Assembly (NCBI GenBank): GCA_003554105.1
Contig: PWFQ01000057.1
Coordinates: forward strand, 1-50,317
DNA length: 50,317 bases
Direction of reading: 5' to 3'
DNA from: Clostridiaceae bacterium
GTDB taxonomy: Bacteria > Bacillota > Clostridia > Peptostreptococcales > T1SED10-28
The notes beneath the pieces were generated by a model. The model was not told the origin of the DNA, searched no databases, and worked only from the letters and a program-made list of their open reading frames with translations. The position numbers and the translations under genes were made by a program. Within the stretch, counting starts at the first letter, position 1. Each line of letters opens with the position of its first letter. Below, piece after piece: positions 49,851 through 50,317 of the stretch.

Positions 49851-50317
49851 TTATTTTGATTCTATCATCAGCTCAGAGCCAATCTGCAATCTCACTGTCT
49901 CCTCCGGAGGAATGTAGCTCCATGCCTTCAGTTCAGGTTCAGGTTCCGGTTCAGGCTCAGGTTCAGGTTCAGGGTCTGGGTCCATATCCGCCCCTACTGG
50001 GAGATAGAGTTCCTGTCCTGCATATATTTCATTCGGATCGTCAATATTGTTCAGATTGACTATTTCATCCACGGTCACACCATATTCATCAGCGATCTCG
50101 TAGAGAATCTCCCCCGATTGAACATCATGGATCCCTGCTATCTCATCGTCGTCAGGTTCCGGGTCCGGACTCGGTTCAGGTTCCGGTTCAGGTTCAGGGT
50201 CCGGCTCAGGTTCAATTCCATCAGTTTCAGGAATAAGAAGCTCCTGACCTGCATAAATTTCATCAGGGTTTTCAATGTTATTCAGATTAACAATGGCTTC
50301 CACCGTCACTCCATACT
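49851..50317 (-). CDS. C-terminal part of a LysM-repeat protein (5' end outside window)
   Basis: The frame is open to the window edge: the Met-like codon near the edge is GTG for the Val of a YGVTVE segment, part of a LysM domain that continues outside. Visible are the end of one LysM (YGVTVEAIVNLNNIENPDEIYAGQELLIP) and a complete second (HDVQSGEILYEIADEYGVTVDEIVNLNNIDDPNEIYAGQELYLP), nearly identical. Each is followed by a Pro-Glu/Asp repeat linker, and a short tail (LKAWSYIPPEETVRLQIGSELMIESK) ends the protein. LysM domains bind peptidoglycan or chitin-type glycans, so a wall-attached protein is likely. What lies upstream cannot be seen. Confidence 0.85.
   Translation of the reverse strand, partial: YGVTVEAIVNLNNIENPDEIYAGQELLIPETDGIEPEPDPEPEPEPEPSPDPEPDDDEIAGIHDVQSGEILYEIADEYGVTVDEIVNLNNIDDPNEIYAGQELYLPVGADMDPDPEPEPEPEPEPEPELKAWSYIPPEETVRLQIGSELMIESK
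49925..49985 (-). repeat. Pro-Glu/Asp repeat linker of the LysM protein (second copy)
   Basis: A run of 6-bp units (GAACCT/GAGCCT/GACCCA-like) encoding alternating Glu/Asp-Pro. A similar run lies at 50158-50215 after the previous LysM. Simple-sequence tracts of this type tend to vary in length between strains. Confidence 0.75.
50158..50215 (-). repeat. Pro-Glu/Asp repeat linker of the LysM protein (first copy)
   Basis: Same 6-bp simple repeat as at 49925-49985, encoding alternating Glu/Asp-Pro between the two LysM domains. Confidence 0.75.

Noticed and set aside
49925-50215. Regular short repeats resembling a repeat array near the window end
   Set aside because: They are in-frame Pro-Glu/Asp codon repeats between LysM domains, with no unique spacers, so not a CRISPR array.

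Overview
The window looks like chromosome of a low-to-mid GC Gram-positive anaerobe (Bacillota, most likely Clostridia). Grounds: AGGAGG-type ribosome sites before almost every gene, sigma-A-type promoters, many lipoproteins with very acidic N-terminal linkers (suggesting a salt- or alkali-tolerant habitat), NamA, CcdA/TlpA, PIN-PhoH, NfeD/slipin, two-subunit iron-sulfur fumarase, and GalK/GalT of the Firmicutes type. I cannot name genus or species. No rRNA, tRNA, CRISPR array, insertion sequence or phage gene was seen; gene density is high and the order looks chromosomal.

Layout. 0-3.9 kb: the tail of an unknown gene, a small lipoprotein, an ECF-type S component, a YgjP-like metallopeptidase, a 4-TM protein, a TlpA-like thioredoxin lipoprotein and a small membrane protein. 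3.9-6.6 kb: a C4-acid operon (fumarase alpha, fumarase beta, malic enzyme). 6.7-9.6 kb: an ABC-2 exporter with a GDSL hydrolase. 9.7-11.1 kb: ccdA plus a second TlpA-like lipoprotein. 11.1-15.8 kb: a TetR regulator, a rifampin-phosphotransferase/PEP-synthase-like enzyme and an MFS efflux pump, with matching TetR palindromes in front of the regulator and the enzyme. 15.9-21.2 kb: a SurA-N-like lipoprotein, a large unknown membrane-anchored protein, an orphan iron-type binding lipoprotein and a cysteine-rich protein. 21.3-25.5 kb: NfeD protease, slipin and a cytosolic ParB-like/BMP-domain fusion. 25.7-28.9 kb: a GGDEF protein, NamA and PIN-PhoH. 29.1-34.8 kb: an oligopeptide ABC operon with a perfect hairpin carrying a UUCG loop between the binding-protein gene and the permease genes. 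35.3-38.7 kb: an SDR reductase, DraG plus GNAT, and a polysaccharide deacetylase with LysM. 38.8-49.3 kb: a seven-gene galactoside operon in which neighbours mostly overlap by 4 nt. 49.4-50.3 kb: a small membrane protein and the end of a LysM protein.

How it works together. The galactoside operon encodes a GPH-type symporter, two signal-less glycosidases (GH36 alpha-galactosidase, GH2 beta-galactosidase) and the complete Leloir set galK-galT-galE, so intact galactosides are probably imported and split in the cytoplasm. A TetR-family protein is the first gene and a 36-bp inverted repeat sits at the predicted +1. The second TetR unit has the look of a xenobiotic-inducible resistance module. The fumarase-malic enzyme operon links pyruvate, malate and fumarate.

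I found no clear-cut novel defence or mobile system. The least ordinary items are the ParB-like/BMP fusion beside NfeD-slipin, the two TetR operator arrangements, the UUCG hairpin, a repeated terminator hairpin with a conserved loop, and a deacetylase with an altered metal motif.
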